Shown here: piece after piece, positions 47,008 through 57,321 of the stretch
Layout of the letters: the number at the start of each line of letters is the position of its first letter
Numbering within the stretch: the first letter of the stretch is position 1
Assembly: GCA_963817465.1 (NCBI GenBank)
Contig: CAWFOP010000003.1
Span: 176,372-240,371 of the forward strand
Direction of reading: 5' to 3'
Source: CAMPKL01 sp963817465
GTDB lineage: Bacteria; Acidobacteriota; Terriglobia; Bryobacterales; UBA6623
DNA: 64,000 nt
Translations under genes and position numbers: made by a program
Notes under the pieces: generated by a model
What the model was told of the DNA's origin: nothing
What the model saw: the letters and a program-made list of their open reading frames with translations, nothing else
Database searches by the model: none

Positions 47008-48081
47008 CTATCTAATCTCCGGACGTTCGCCGCTCCAACTGGGTGACCGCTCAAAGGCCCGCCCTTGCGCCAGCGCGGTCATTGCGCGGCGACACTGTGG
47101 ACAGTACCGCTGGTAGTGGTCATCCCCGCCGTCAAGGTCATAGCTGTAGCCCAGCCCTCTTTCGACGGCGATCAGGTCTTCGACTTGCATCCGCGAGGCG
47201 TAGACCTCTCCACAACGTTTGCAAGCTGCTTGCTCACCACGTTCCCCGGCGTCCTTGTAGAACGATACGCCGAGTTGCGCCGGCCGCTGGAAGATGTGAA
47301 AGAACTTTCCAAACGGCAACCACAGCAGAGTGAAGATCACCGTAGCCGCGTGGATGATGGCCAGGAACTCGTAGGCATAGCCGTGCATCCACGTGTAGCT
47401 CACCCACAGCGCCAAGCCCGTGATAGTGATGGCGAACAGCAACAGCAGCGGCAGCAGGTCTTCACTGAAACGCTGGACCGCCATCGCACCGTGGTCGCGC
47501 ATCCGCCGGCGCATGGCGAGCATCACGCCGGGCAGCACGAGGAACGAGGCCCACACCAGAGCGTGGAAGATCGCCTCGGCTAACCGGCCCTCCACAGCGA
47601 TCAAGCCGGCTGGAAAGCCGAAGATGAGGATCTGATAGTGCTCGAAATCGTTCGGAGGCGTCTCGAAGTGGATCCAGCCGAATACGAGCGGAAAGGTTAC
47701 CGCCGCCGCTAGCAGGCAGCCCCACATGATCAGCAGGTGGGCCAAGCCGCGCCCAATACTTCGGCGCACGATGAAGCGGTTGAGCGCGAACTGCGAGACC
47801 AGCCGCTGGAGCCAGAGCGCGACGTTGCCCAGCAGCCTTCGCGGATTGAGGAACACACGCCAGCCGCGTTTGAAGTATATCCACGTGGGCGGCCGTTGCA
47901 GCCACATGGCGTAGCGGTAGGCGATGCCGAACGCGGCGAACAGCGTCCCGAAGGTGTAGGCGACCAGGGCCGCATCAAAGTGGTCGAGGTTGCGGGAGCC
48001 GATCAGGATCAGCGCGGCCAGCAACAACGAAACGGCTAGCCCGGCGGTACCGGCAACGATGACCTCGCGACGCAACTTCAT
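47008..48081 (-). CDS. Cytochrome b-like membrane protein with C-terminal zinc ribbon
   Basis: The ATG at 48081 gives 357 residues with about six membrane helices (for example EVIVAGTAGLAVSLLLAAL and LLPLLLLFAITITGLALWV). His residues near helix ends (LAHLLIMWG, IFHALVWAS, IIHAATVIF, KFFHIFQRP) resemble the NarI/HdrE/DsrM type of b-haem quinone-reactive subunit. The soluble C-terminal tail has CKRCGE and CPQCRR, a rubredoxin/zinc-ribbon-like pair. It sits between the methyltransferase (ATGA overlap) and the molybdopterin enzyme (2 bases). It is the likely membrane partner of that enzyme. Confidence 0.75.
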   Translation of the reverse strand: MKLRREVIVAGTAGLAVSLLLAALILIGSRNLDHFDAALVAYTFGTLFAAFGIAYRYAMWLQRPPTWIYFKRGWRVFLNPRRLLGNVALWLQRLVSQFALNRFIVRRSIGRGLAHLLIMWGCLLAAAVTFPLVFGWIHFETPPNDFEHYQILIFGFPAGLIAVEGRLAEAIFHALVWASFLVLPGVMLAMRRRMRDHGAMAVQRFSEDLLPLLLLFAITITGLALWVSYTWMHGYAYEFLAIIHAATVIFTLLWLPFGKFFHIFQRPAQLGVSFYKDAGERGEQAACKRCGEVYASRMQVEDLIAVERGLGYSYDLDGGDDHYQRYCPQCRRAMTALAQGRAFERSPSWSGERPEIR

Positions 48082-48776
48082 CGGCCTTCTCGCGCGTATT
48101 GTTGCAGGGTTTCGGCTTGAGGCGATGGTGAAGCGCTGACGAGGTTCCCCCTGAGCGCACGAAGATGAGTGATCGTGCCGAGGCAAAGATCCCGCCGCCG
48201 CAGGACGGTGATGTCGCGGAACCCGGCTGCCTCGATGATCTCGGGCAGGCGGCCCGCAGCGTGGTCGGCGGTTTGGGCAAAGCCATCGACGGCCCGAACG
48301 AGCAGGAACCCCGCCGCGGCGGTCCCGCGTGGTCTCGTCCAATCGGTGACGAACAAGCTTCCTCCAGGCCGCAGCGTGCGAAAGGCTTCCGCGAGAGCCT
48401 GCGCCTTCTGTGTGCGTGTGAGGTGGTGCAGCACAAGAGTCGTCGAGATGCGATCGAAGGTCGCATCTGGAAACGGCAATCGCTGGGCAACCCCGAGGAC
48501 CCAGCTGGCCGGGTTCTCGACGTGTGAGCGGGCGTGCGCGAGCATCTGGTCATCCGGATCCAAGCCCACGAACCGTACGTCAGCGGTTTGCTCGAACAGG
48601 GCGCTCGCGAGAGTCCCCGGCCCGCAACCCAACTCCAAAACCGACATCCCGGACTCACACTCCAGATCACGAGCCACCTGCCGAGGAAGATCGTCGAGCG
48701 AGAAGCGCCGCACCAAGCGCTGGTAAGCCTCGACCGACCTCCAGCGACCCAAGGCCGGAACCCAATCGCGCCCCAC
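48078..48776 (-). CDS. Class I SAM-dependent methyltransferase
   Basis: A GTG at 48776 overlaps the narK stop (TAGTG) and gives 232 residues. Motif I is VLELGCGPGTLASAL near residue 43, followed by GLDPDDQMLAHARSH, LPFPDATFDRISTTLVLHHL and LRPGGSLFVTDW. The substrate is unknown; relatives methylate quinones, lipids or other small molecules. Both ends overlap neighbouring respiratory genes, so it is firmly part of the operon. That hints at quinone or haem-related modification serving nitrate respiration. Confidence 0.82.
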   Translation of the reverse strand: MGRDWVPALGRWRSVEAYQRLVRRFSLDDLPRQVARDLECESGMSVLELGCGPGTLASALFEQTADVRFVGLDPDDQMLAHARSHVENPASWVLGVAQRLPFPDATFDRISTTLVLHHLTRTQKAQALAEAFRTLRPGGSLFVTDWTRPRGTAAAGFLLVRAVDGFAQTADHAAGRLPEIIEAAGFRDITVLRRRDLCLGTITHLRALRGNLVSASPSPQAETLQQYAREGR

Positions 48777-50083
48777 TACTGGTTGACCTCGGACGGCTGC
48801 GACGCCATGGCGTATTTGAGGATCCACGCCATCAGCAGCGCGGAGATCGACAGATAAACAAAGACCACGAAGCCGATCGAGTAGCCGCGGGTTCCGAGGT
48901 CGCCGACGGCAAAGGCCATCATGGGCGGAATTACAAAGCCGCCGAACGCTCCCAGGCCGCCGACCCAACCCGCCGCGCCGCCGACCGCTTGCGGAACCGC
49001 TTGCGGCACAATCTTGAACACTGCCGCGTTCGTGACGCCCATTCCGATCGCCATCAAGATGATGCCGGGCAAGGCCAGCTCAAACTGGTCCGTCATCGTC
49101 ATCACGAGCGCTCCGATGAGGGTGATCATCAGCGAGAGTATGGCGGTGTTCTCTCCGCCCTCCCGTAGCTTGTCCGCCATCACGCCGCCGCTGACTCGAA
49201 TCAGTGAGGACAAGATGGAGTAGACGGCCGTCAGCAGCCCGGCCACGACCGGGGTCACGCCGTAGAGCTCGGTCCAGTAGGTGGGCAGCCACGCGGTGAG
49301 CGCGATGAACCCGCCGAAGGTGGTGAAGTAGATCCAGACCAGCGCCCAGGTTTTCCAGATCGTTACAGATGCGCGCAGACTCTCCTTGAGCGATCCGGCG
49401 GGGAACATCTCCTGTCCCATCCGGCGCGCCTCGGAGCGAGCCTTCTCCGGGGCTTGTCCCGACTGCACAAGCTGGAAGTACCAAGCGTTGCGGCCCATCA
49501 CGAAGTAAAGCGCGGTCCCGGTCACCAGCAGCGCGAGCCAGATCATATAGGAGCCGGCCAAACCAATAGACGCCAGAGCCAATGGAATCAACAGGGAGAA
49601 CAAACCCGGGCCGACATTGCCGCAACCGGCGAAGATCGCCAAGGCCCTGCCCTGCCCATTGCGGGGATACCAATACGAGACCTGGCTGATGCCGACCGAG
49701 AAGGTGGCGATGCCGCAACCGCAAAGCAGAGCCAGGACCAGCAAGACAGGATAGAGCGACGCCGAGAGATTGTCGGGGTAAAGACCCACGACAACGGCAG
49801 TCAAGCCCGCCATCCCCACGACGGACAGAACCAACAGCGTTAGAAACGGCTTGCGGCCGCCTGTGGTATCTACCCAGGCCGAGAACGGGATCCGCAACAG
49901 CGACCCCGAAAGCGCTGGGGCGGCGACGAGAAAGCCGACCATCATCGGGCTCAGCTCCATCACCTCCTGGAAGCGCTTGGCGGTGGGTCCGAAGAGGGCG
50001 ACTGCCGCGAATCCGATGAAGAATCCAAGCGTGGCCGCGACAAGCCCGTCTCGGGGAGATCCTTTGATGCTTACACTCTGCAT
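48776..50083 (-). CDS. narK: NarK-type nitrate/nitrite transporter
   Basis: The ATG at 50083 gives a 435-residue, 12-helix major facilitator protein. NarK signature regions are visible: GFFIGFAAVALFGP near the N-terminus, ALAIFAGCGNVGPGLFSLLIP near residue 150 and GGAAGWVGGLGAFGGFVIPP near residue 375, the glycine-rich stretches that line the nitrate path. It should bring nitrate to the cytoplasmic NarG site and export nitrite, or exchange the two. It lies 14 bases after narI and overlaps the methyltransferase start by one base. Confidence 0.92.
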   Translation of the reverse strand: MQSVSIKGSPRDGLVAATLGFFIGFAAVALFGPTAKRFQEVMELSPMMVGFLVAAPALSGSLLRIPFSAWVDTTGGRKPFLTLLVLSVVGMAGLTAVVVGLYPDNLSASLYPVLLVLALLCGCGIATFSVGISQVSYWYPRNGQGRALAIFAGCGNVGPGLFSLLIPLALASIGLAGSYMIWLALLVTGTALYFVMGRNAWYFQLVQSGQAPEKARSEARRMGQEMFPAGSLKESLRASVTIWKTWALVWIYFTTFGGFIALTAWLPTYWTELYGVTPVVAGLLTAVYSILSSLIRVSGGVMADKLREGGENTAILSLMITLIGALVMTMTDQFELALPGIILMAIGMGVTNAAVFKIVPQAVPQAVGGAAGWVGGLGAFGGFVIPPMMAFAVGDLGTRGYSIGFVVFVYLSISALLMAWILKYAMASQPSEVNQ

Positions 50084-50097
50084 AATCGGCGGCTTCC

Positions 50098-50781
50098 TCA
50101 AGCTTGGTAGGGCTTCCGTGGGCCGGCCCAGCGAACAAGCTGTGGTTTTCGCCACAGGTATGGGTTGGGAATTACGAGGACGTGGACGAGCCTGGTGAAC
50201 GGGAAGACGCCGATCAACAGGTAGGCGTTGACGATGTGCAGCTTGACTGCCCACGGCAGCGGTACGATCGCCGAGATATGGGGATTGAGCCAAACGAGCG
50301 ACCACAGGTAGGGAGAGATCGAGGCGGCGAACCAACTCGAACCCCAAGGGTGAGCGAGCGCAACGTAGACCCCATTGACAACCTGCAGCAGCAGCAATGC
50401 GTAGACGGCCCAGTCCGAGAGCGTAGTGACTGCGCGGATCTTCGGCATGGCCCAGCGCCGGACCATTGCTGCTCCGAGGCCGAGGACAGTCATCAGACCG
50501 CCAGTCAGAGCGGCGATCTCGAGTATGTAGAGCCTCAACGGCTTGCTGTTGAACGCCAGCAACTCTCGCGGAAACAGGAACGCAACTATGTGGCCAGCGA
50601 GGACAACGAGAATTCCGTAGTGGAAAGGGACGAGGCTCCAGAAGTGTCTTCTGTTTTCCAGGAACTGCGACGAGAGACTCGAGTACGAGAAGCTCTTCTG
50701 GCGATAGCGCTGAATCGTGACCAGAAAGAATGTGAACAGGGCCACGTAAGGTAAAACCGCGAACAGCAGCGTATCAAACAT
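50098..50781 (-). CDS. narI: Respiratory nitrate reductase gamma subunit (cytochrome b)
   Basis: A 227-residue membrane protein with five helices. The four haem b ligands are visible in PFHYGILVVLAGHIVAFLFP near residue 53 and KLHIVNAYLLIG and RLVHVLVIPNPYLWR near the C-terminus. NarI oxidises quinol on the outer side and passes electrons to NarH. Its start lies inside the end of narJ (8-base overlap). The typical PNPYLWR ending confirms a complete protein. Confidence 0.94.
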   Translation of the reverse strand: MFDTLLFAVLPYVALFTFFLVTIQRYRQKSFSYSSLSSQFLENRRHFWSLVPFHYGILVVLAGHIVAFLFPRELLAFNSKPLRLYILEIAALTGGLMTVLGLGAAMVRRWAMPKIRAVTTLSDWAVYALLLLQVVNGVYVALAHPWGSSWFAASISPYLWSLVWLNPHISAIVPLPWAVKLHIVNAYLLIGVFPFTRLVHVLVIPNPYLWRKPQLVRWAGPRKPYQA

Positions 50782-51298
50782 GGCTCGGCTCCTCGGCCGG
50801 CTGCTCGAACGGGACCTGGAGCAGGCCGGCGATGGCGTTCAACAAGCCGCCGTAAGGATTTGGGCTCCCGTCAAACGCCCGCAGCATTTTCCTGATCGCC
50901 GGCAGTGCGGCGGCTTCGCGCAGTTCGTCGGCCTTCGCGGCAGCCATCCGTGGCATCAGCGGCAGCAGATGGGCGAGGTGGTCGGGCAGCTCGCCGCGCT
51001 CCGGCAGGCCGTGCTCGATGAGTTGAGTCCGCGCATAGACCAGGAAGCTGCCGCGCGCGTAGTCTTCGCCGTAGAGCTGCCAGCCGACCTCGAGGGAGCA
51101 CATTGGGCTCAGGTCGAAGGTGCGCGTGTAGATCTCCTGCGCCTCGGCCAGGGACACACCGGACATCTCCATCCGAAACCGCTCTAGCGAACTTCGGTGA
51201 TCTCCTTCAGACAGGGCGACGGCCTCGTCCAGCCACCGTTCGAATTGATCGTCTGGATAACGCAGCAGCTCTCCCAACACCTCCAGCAGCTGATTCAC
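50774..51298 (-). CDS. narJ: Nitrate reductase assembly chaperone (Mo-cofactor insertion)
   Basis: I start the gene with GTG at 51298, whose TG is shared with the narH stop (GTGA overlap). The 174-residue protein has the TorD/NarJ helical fold: ELLRYPDDQFERW at the start, SLEVGWQLYGEDYARGSFLV in the middle and ELPDHLAHLLPLM after it. NarJ binds apo-NarG and helps insert the molybdenum cofactor. A longer reading into narH is possible but lies antisense or out of phase with that gene. Confidence 0.88.
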   Translation of the reverse strand: MNQLLEVLGELLRYPDDQFERWLDEAVALSEGDHRSSLERFRMEMSGVSLAEAQEIYTRTFDLSPMCSLEVGWQLYGEDYARGSFLVYARTQLIEHGLPERGELPDHLAHLLPLMPRMAAAKADELREAAALPAIRKMLRAFDGSPNPYGGLLNAIAGLLQVPFEQPAEEPSHV

Positions 51299-52795
51299 AT
51301 CGACCTCCCAGTCCCGGCGCTGAAGCCGAAACCCGTCGAAGACTGGGCCTCCCGCGGATCTTCCATCATTTCGATGGCCTGTTCGCGGTGCATCGGCGGG
51401 ATCACGAAACGATCCTCGAAAGTGCACAGCGCGGTGAGACGGTAGATCGCTTCCGCCTGCTCGGGCGTGCAGTCTGCTTCAGCCAGCATGCGCAGCGCGG
51501 TCTCCTGGTCGACGTCGCCGACAGTCTGCGCCCGTCGCCACCAACGCACGGCCTTCTGTTTTCGCAGGGCGTAGCGCACTTGGCTCTCTTCGCCCGCACC
51601 AAACAGGTTGGCGAGATAGCGCACGGGTATGCGCGACTCGTCAATGTCGTGGAATAGCGCCGTGTATTCGTGGCGGATCGCGTCGCCTTCGCCGCGCAAC
51701 GAAATGACGGGCGAGAGCGGCGGCACGTAGAACAGCATCGGCATCGTGCGGTATTCGATGTGCGGCGGCAGCGCGATTCCCCACTCCTTGACGAACTTGT
51801 AGACGGGCGACTTCCGCGCAGATTCGACAACCGCGTCGTGGATGCCGCACGCGCGCGCCGCTGCGATCACTTCCGGGTCGTTGGGGTCGAGGATCAGCGA
51901 GCGGTGCGCCTCGACCAGCTCGTCATCCGGCTTCAGGGCGACCTCCTCGATGCGGTCGGCGTCGTAGAGCAACACGCCGAGGTAGCGGATGCGCCCCACG
52001 CAGGAGTGGAAGCAGGCCGGGGCCTGACCGGTCTCGAGGCGCGGGTAGCACAGGATGCACTTCTCCGCTTTGCCGGCGAACCAGTTGTAAGTAGACCTTC
52101 TTGTAAGGGCAAGCCGACGACGCAAGAGCGCCAGGCGCGGCAGCGGTTCTGATCGACGAGCACGATGCCGTCCTCGCCGCGCTTGTACATCGCACCCGAC
52201 GGGCACGAGGCCACGCAGGAGGGGTTCAGGCAGTGGTTGCAGATGCGCGGCAGGTAGAACATCACCAGCCGCTCGACCGACGAAAGCTGCTGCGCGTTGA
52301 TCGTCGCTGAGGCCTTCGAGATTGGGGTCGTTCTCGGCGTAGATGGGCGAGCCGCCGAGGTCGTCGTCCCAGTTGGGGCCGGATTGGATGTTGCACCAGC
52401 TCGCCGGTGATATGTGAGATGGGCCTGGCGGTCGGCTGGTCGTCCCCCTCGGGCGCGTTGAACAGCGTTCTGGTAGTCGTAGGTCCACGGCTCGTAGTAG
52501 TCGTCCATGGAGGGCATGTGCGGATTGTGGAAGATGTTGAAGACGAGCTTCTGCTTGCTCGTCGACTTCAACTGCAGCTTGCCGTCGAGCGACCTCCCAG
52601 CCGCCTTGGTAGTCTTCCTGGTCCTCCCACACGCGTGGGATAGCCCGTGCCGGGCTTGGTCTCCACGTTGTTCCACCACATGTACTCGGCGCCTTTGCGG
52701 TCGGTCCAAACGTTCTTGCAGGCGACCGAGCACGTGTGGCAGCCGATGCACTTATCCAGATGGAAGACCATCGAAACCTGCGATCGGACATCCAT
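51295..52795 (-). CDS. narH: Nitrate reductase beta subunit, about seven apparent frame breaks
   Basis: The start at 52795 reads MDVRSQVSMVFHLDKCIGCH, the NarH N-terminal cluster site. Segments in successive frames continue RVWEDQEDYQGGWE, KLQLKSTSKQKLVFNIFHNP, LFNAPEGDDQPTARPISHIT, IQSGPNWDDDLGGSPIYAEN, MFYLPRICNHCLNPSCVASC, ACPYKKVY and then TYNWFAGKAEKCILCYPRLE to the stop at 51295. Every step is one extra base; together they cover the whole family length and all four cysteine clusters. NarH carries electrons from NarI to NarG. The density of breaks between about 52670 and 52080 suggests poor consensus rather than gene decay. Confidence 0.8.
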
Positions 52796-52821
52796 GACTG
52801 CGTCTCCCTTCGCCTCGCCGC

Positions 52822-55800
52822 CTACCAGTCGACCTTGTCGAGCTTTCGCACGAAGATGTGCGTGTCCCGGTTGGTTCCCGTCGGACCCCAGTAGTTGAAG
52901 TGATAGGTGAACTGCCCGTAGCCGCCGATCATCAGGTTGGGCTTCAGGCGAATGCGGGTCAGGCTGTTGTGGCCGCCGGCGCGGCGGTTGCCCCGCAGCG
53001 GCGACTTTGGCACCGAGTAGGTGCGCTCCGGGGCGTGGTACTGCATGCAGATGCCGCGTGGGATGCGGGCGCTCACCGCGGCGCGCGTGACCACCACCCC
53101 GTGGTCGTTGTGCACTTCCACCCAATCGTTGTCCTCGACTCCGATCTCGGCGGCGTCGCTGGTCGTTCATCCAGAGCGGCTCGCAGCCGCGCGACAGCGT
53201 CGTCATGCGCTGGTTGTCGCCGTAGGTCGAGTGGATGTGCCACTTGCCGTGCGGTGTCAGGTAGTTGAGCATGATCGTCTTCGAGTCAGCCTGACTGATG
53301 CTGCAGATCGCCGTACTCCTTGGCAGGCGGCTTCGGCTTGTAGGTCGGCAGATGCTCGCCGAAGTCGATGTATACCGGGTGATCCAGATAGAAGTGCTGC
53401 CGCCCGGTCAGCGTGCGCCAAGGCACCCGTGCTCCACGTTGTAGGTGAAGGGCGAGTAGGGCCGGCCATTCTCGGTCAGCCCGGACCACATCGGGCTGTT
53501 GATCAAGCCCGGTCGGCTTGGCGACGATATCTGTAGAACGAGACGCGGTGACCTCGGTTCTTTTCCGCCAACTGCGCGAGCGGGAGGCCGGTCTTCGCCT
53601 CCATATCCTTGTAGGAGCGCCAGGCGAGCTCGCCGTTGGTCACCGTCGCCAGCTGCAGGATCAGGTCGCAGGCGTCTTCGTCCTCGGCTAGCGACGGATA
53701 GACTTCGCCGCCCCAGCGCTCGACGTTCGGCGAGGCCGCCGCCTCGTCATAGAAATCGGCGCAGTCATAGTGCGTTCCGTGCGCCCCGAGGCCGTTCTCG
53801 CGGACGTTGCGCCCGAGCGAGATGAAGCTGGTTGTAGAGGTTCTTGTAGTCGCGCTTGACGACCTTGAACCCCGGCATGGTCTTGCCCGGGACCGGCTCG
53901 CCCTCTCCGTGCGCCCAGTCCGACGGCGTCGGCTGCGCCATCTCGGCGGGCGTGTCGTGCGCGAGCGGCGTCGCCACCACGTCCTCCACCGGGTCGGGAA
54001 GATGCTTCGCCGCGAGCTCGGAGAACTTCTTCGCGATCTCTTGGAAGATCTTCCAGTCGCTCTTCGACTCCCAGCACGGCGGCACGGCGGCCTGCAAGCG
54101 GATGGATGAAGCTGTGCAGGTCGGTCGAGTTGAGGTCGGCCTTCTCGTACCAGGTCGCGGCCGGCAGCACGATGTCGGAGTACAGCGCCGAGGTGTCCAT
54201 GCGGAAGTTCAGATCGACGATGAGGTCCATCTTTCCTTGCGGGGCCTTGTTCCAGCCAGTTGACATCTTGGACCGAGCCCTTGGCCCGCTCCTCGGCGAT
54301 GTCGTTGTGGTGCGTGCCCAGGTAGTGATTCAGGAAATACTCGTGCCCTTTGGCGGAAGCGAGGATGGCGTTGCCGCGCCAGATGAACCAGACCCGCGGC
54401 CAGTTCTCTTCGGCGTCCGGATCTTCGACGGAGAACTTGAGCTTGCCTTCGCGCAACTGGCCGACGATGTGGGCGCCGACGTCCTTCTCGCTCTCCGCTC
54501 CGGCGGCGCGCGCCTCCTTCATCACCTCCAGCGGACTGCGGTTGAACTGCGGGTAGAACGGCAGCCAGCCGTTCTTGACGGCTCGAACCTGCAAGTCCAT
54601 CGTGTGGCCGTCCGCCATGGACTTGCCGCCGCCGTTGCGCTCGTGCTTCGGCGCCGCGTGATACTCGGTGAACTCGCGTTCGTAGCGCCATTGGTCGCTA
54701 TGCACGTAGTGCCAACTCGGCGAGTTCTGCAAGCGCGACGGCGCGTGCCAGTCCTTGGCGAACGCGATCGCCGACCAGGACTCCATCGGCGCCAGCTTCT
54801 CCTGGCCCACGTAGTGCGCCAGGCCGCCGCCGTTTACGCCCACGCATCCGGCGAACATCAGGGCATGGATCGGCGCTCGGTACATCAGGTTGTCGTGATA
54901 CCAGTGATTGACCCCGGCGCCGATGATCACCATGCACTTGCCGCCGGTGCGCTCGGCGGTGTTGCCCCATTCGCGCGCGAAGCGGATGAGCACGTCGCGA
55001 CCGATCCCGGTGTACTTCTCCGACCATGCCGGCGTGTAGGGCAGATCGTCGTCGTAGCTTTGCGGATAGTCGCCTTCGAGCCCGCGCGAAACGCCGTACT
55101 GCGCCATCAGCAGGTCGTAGACGGTGGTGACCGTGACTTCGCCGCCGTCGGCGGTCTGGAGGCTCTTCACCGGAACCCCGCGGGCGATCGTCGCACCCGA
55201 GGCGAAATCATCGAGGATGACTTGTACCGCTGGAGCGGACTCTCTTGCGAATGTCAGAGCCGGCGCGATGGGGCTGCCGTCGAGCCCGTCTTCGAGCTTC
55301 AGATTCCACTTGCCCTTCTCCGTTTGCCAACGGAATCCGGTGCTCCCCAGCGGCATCTTCGGACGCTTGTCCCGCTCATCCCACATCAGGAACTTCCAGT
55401 CGCCGTTCTCGGCCTCCCGGTACGGCGCGAGCCGGTTCGCTCGCAGCATCGGCCCCGGCATGTAGCGGCCGTCGGCCCGCTTGTCGAGGGTCACCAGATA
55501 GGGCGAGTCCGTGAAGCGTCTTGGCGTAGTCGAGGAAGTATGGCGTCTGCTTCTCGTGGTGGAACTCCTTGAGCAGGACATGGTTGACCGCCATCCACCA
55601 GGCCCCGTCCTGGCCGGCGTTGATGGCGACCCATTCGTCGGCGAATTTCGACTGCTGCGAGAAGTCCGGGGAGAAGACCCACTGTTTCGAGCCGTTGTGG
55701 CGCGCCTCGGCCGCGAAGTGCGCGTCCGGCGTGCGCGTCATCGCAACGTTGGAGCCGCAGATCGCCAGCATTTTGGCGTTGTACCAGTCGGCGGACTCGT

Positions 55801-56482
55801 GGACGTCGGTCTGCTCGCCCCAGGTTTCAGGCGACGCCGGCGGCAGGTCGCAATACCAGTCGTAGAACGACATCGAGACGCCGCCCATCAGTTGCAGCAT
55901 GCGCGCGCCGGAGGCGTAGGAGATCATCGACATCGCCGGGATCGGAGAAAAGCCGGCGATGCGGTCCGGACCGTGCTTCTGAATGGTGTAGATGTTCGCG
56001 GCCGCAATGAGCTCGACAGCGCTGTCCCAGTCCACCCGCCGGAAGCCGCCCTTGCCGCGCGCCTGCTGCCAGCGCTTGCGCGCCTCGGGGTTCTCGACGA
56101 GCGACTTCCAGGCGTCCACCGGGTCGTCATGTTCCGCGCGGGCCTTGGCCCACAGATCGAGCAGAGCCCCGCGCGCGTAAGGATACTTCACCCGTAGCGG
56201 GCTGTAGAGGTACCAGGAAAACGAGATGCCCCTCTGACAGCCGCGCGGCTCGTACGGCGGAATGCCGGATTCGAGCAAGGGATAGTCGAGCCCCTGCATC
56301 TCCCACGTCACGATGCCGTTCTTGACGTAGATGTTCCAGGTGCAGCCGCCCGTGCAATTGACGCCGTGCGTCGAGCGCACAACCTTGTCGTGCTGCCAGC
56401 GGTTGCGGTAGAACTCTTCCCACTCCCGCAGCTTGGGATCGAATTGGTCTTGTATCCAGGTGAGTGAGGTTTTCTGGGTCAT
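52822..56482 (-). CDS. narG: Nitrate reductase alpha subunit, about nine apparent frame breaks
   Basis: The ATG at 56482 overlaps the preceding cytochrome stop (ATGA). The N-terminus has the HGVNCTGGCTWNIYVKNG cluster site and EPRGCQRG; the molybdenum domain follows with SGARMLQLMGGVSMSFYDWY. No Tat signal is present, so it faces the cytoplasm. The frame breaks near 55516, 54255, 54098, 53833, 53530, 53505, 53430, 53300 and 53163. All but one are an extra base; the one near 53430 (GAGCACGGGTGCC) looks like a missing base. The end reads HIFVRKLDKVDW. Restored, it is a full-length NarG that reduces nitrate to nitrite. Confidence 0.85.
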
Positions 56483-57307
56483 CGGACGCCTCGCATGCGA
56501 GAGCTGTGGACCAACCGGCGGCGGACGCCGCGAAAGCGATTGCGCCACAGGCGGTCAAAGAGGAACAACAGAAGCCCGGTCCCCGCGAGACCGAGCAGCA
56601 GGAACGGCAGCCGGCCGCCAGACGCCAACGTTTCATCCTGGCCGGCGCGGTCAGCGAACAACGCCGTCAGAGCGCGGACTTCGTCCTCGCTCAGGGGGCG
56701 GGTGCGGTAGAGCGAGCTCATAGTTGGCGTCGGCGGGGCGGACAGCCAGGCCGTAAGGCCTTGGCGACCCCCAAGGCGTGAGTAGACATCCGTAAGCTTC
56801 GGACCGAGCGAGCCGCCGCCGAGCCAAGTGAGTCCCTCGACGTCATGACATGCCAAGCAAGACGTCCCTCCGGCTGAGAGATCTCGGTCGCCCCGAAACA
56901 GCTCGCGGCCAGCTTCGATCTCGGCCGCGGTGAAGGCCTCTTCCGTCTTCGGCTCGCGGGGCCTCGGCGGCATGTCCGGCCGAGTAGTCGATCAGCGCCG
57001 CCGCCCGCTCCGGCGTCATCCCCGGCAGCGCCGGCATGACCATGCCCTGATACTGCACAACCATCTCCTGCGCGGCCGGGTCGCCGCTGTCGATCACAGC
57101 CTGAGGGTCGACGATGAAGCGGATCAGCCAGGAGCGTTCACGCCGCTCGCTCATGCCGGCCAAGTCTGGTCCGGCCAGCGGCCCGCCCCCGATGGTGTGG
57201 CACATCGCACAGCTCTGCGCGAAGTCCTCCGCAGGGCTCTGCCCGAGCAGCGCGACAGGCATTGCGGCCAAGCCGGCTAGAACGAAACGGAGACTTGCGT
57301 GGCTCAT
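56479..57307 (-). CDS. NarC-like dihaem cytochrome c with C-terminal anchor, one frame break
   Basis: The start at 57307 gives a signal peptide (HASLRFVLAGLAAMPVALLGQ), a first domain with CAMCH near residue 37 and, after one extra base near 56973 (TCGGCCGGACATG), a second domain with CLACH. A single membrane helix closes the protein (RLPFLLLGLAGTGLLLFLFD). About 275 residues. Its position directly before narG, with overlapping codons, is like the narC gene of Thermus nar operons, where a cytochrome c is part of the electron route to or from the nitrate reductase. The match is by context and domain layout. Confidence 0.75.
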
Positions 57308-57321
57308 TGCTACGCCTCCTC

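Noticed and set aside
51295..56482. Treating narG and narH as pseudogenes because of many frame breaks.
   Set aside because: All segments of both proteins are present in order, no in-frame nonsense codons appear inside conserved stretches, and nearly all breaks are single extra bases, which fits sequence error better than decay.
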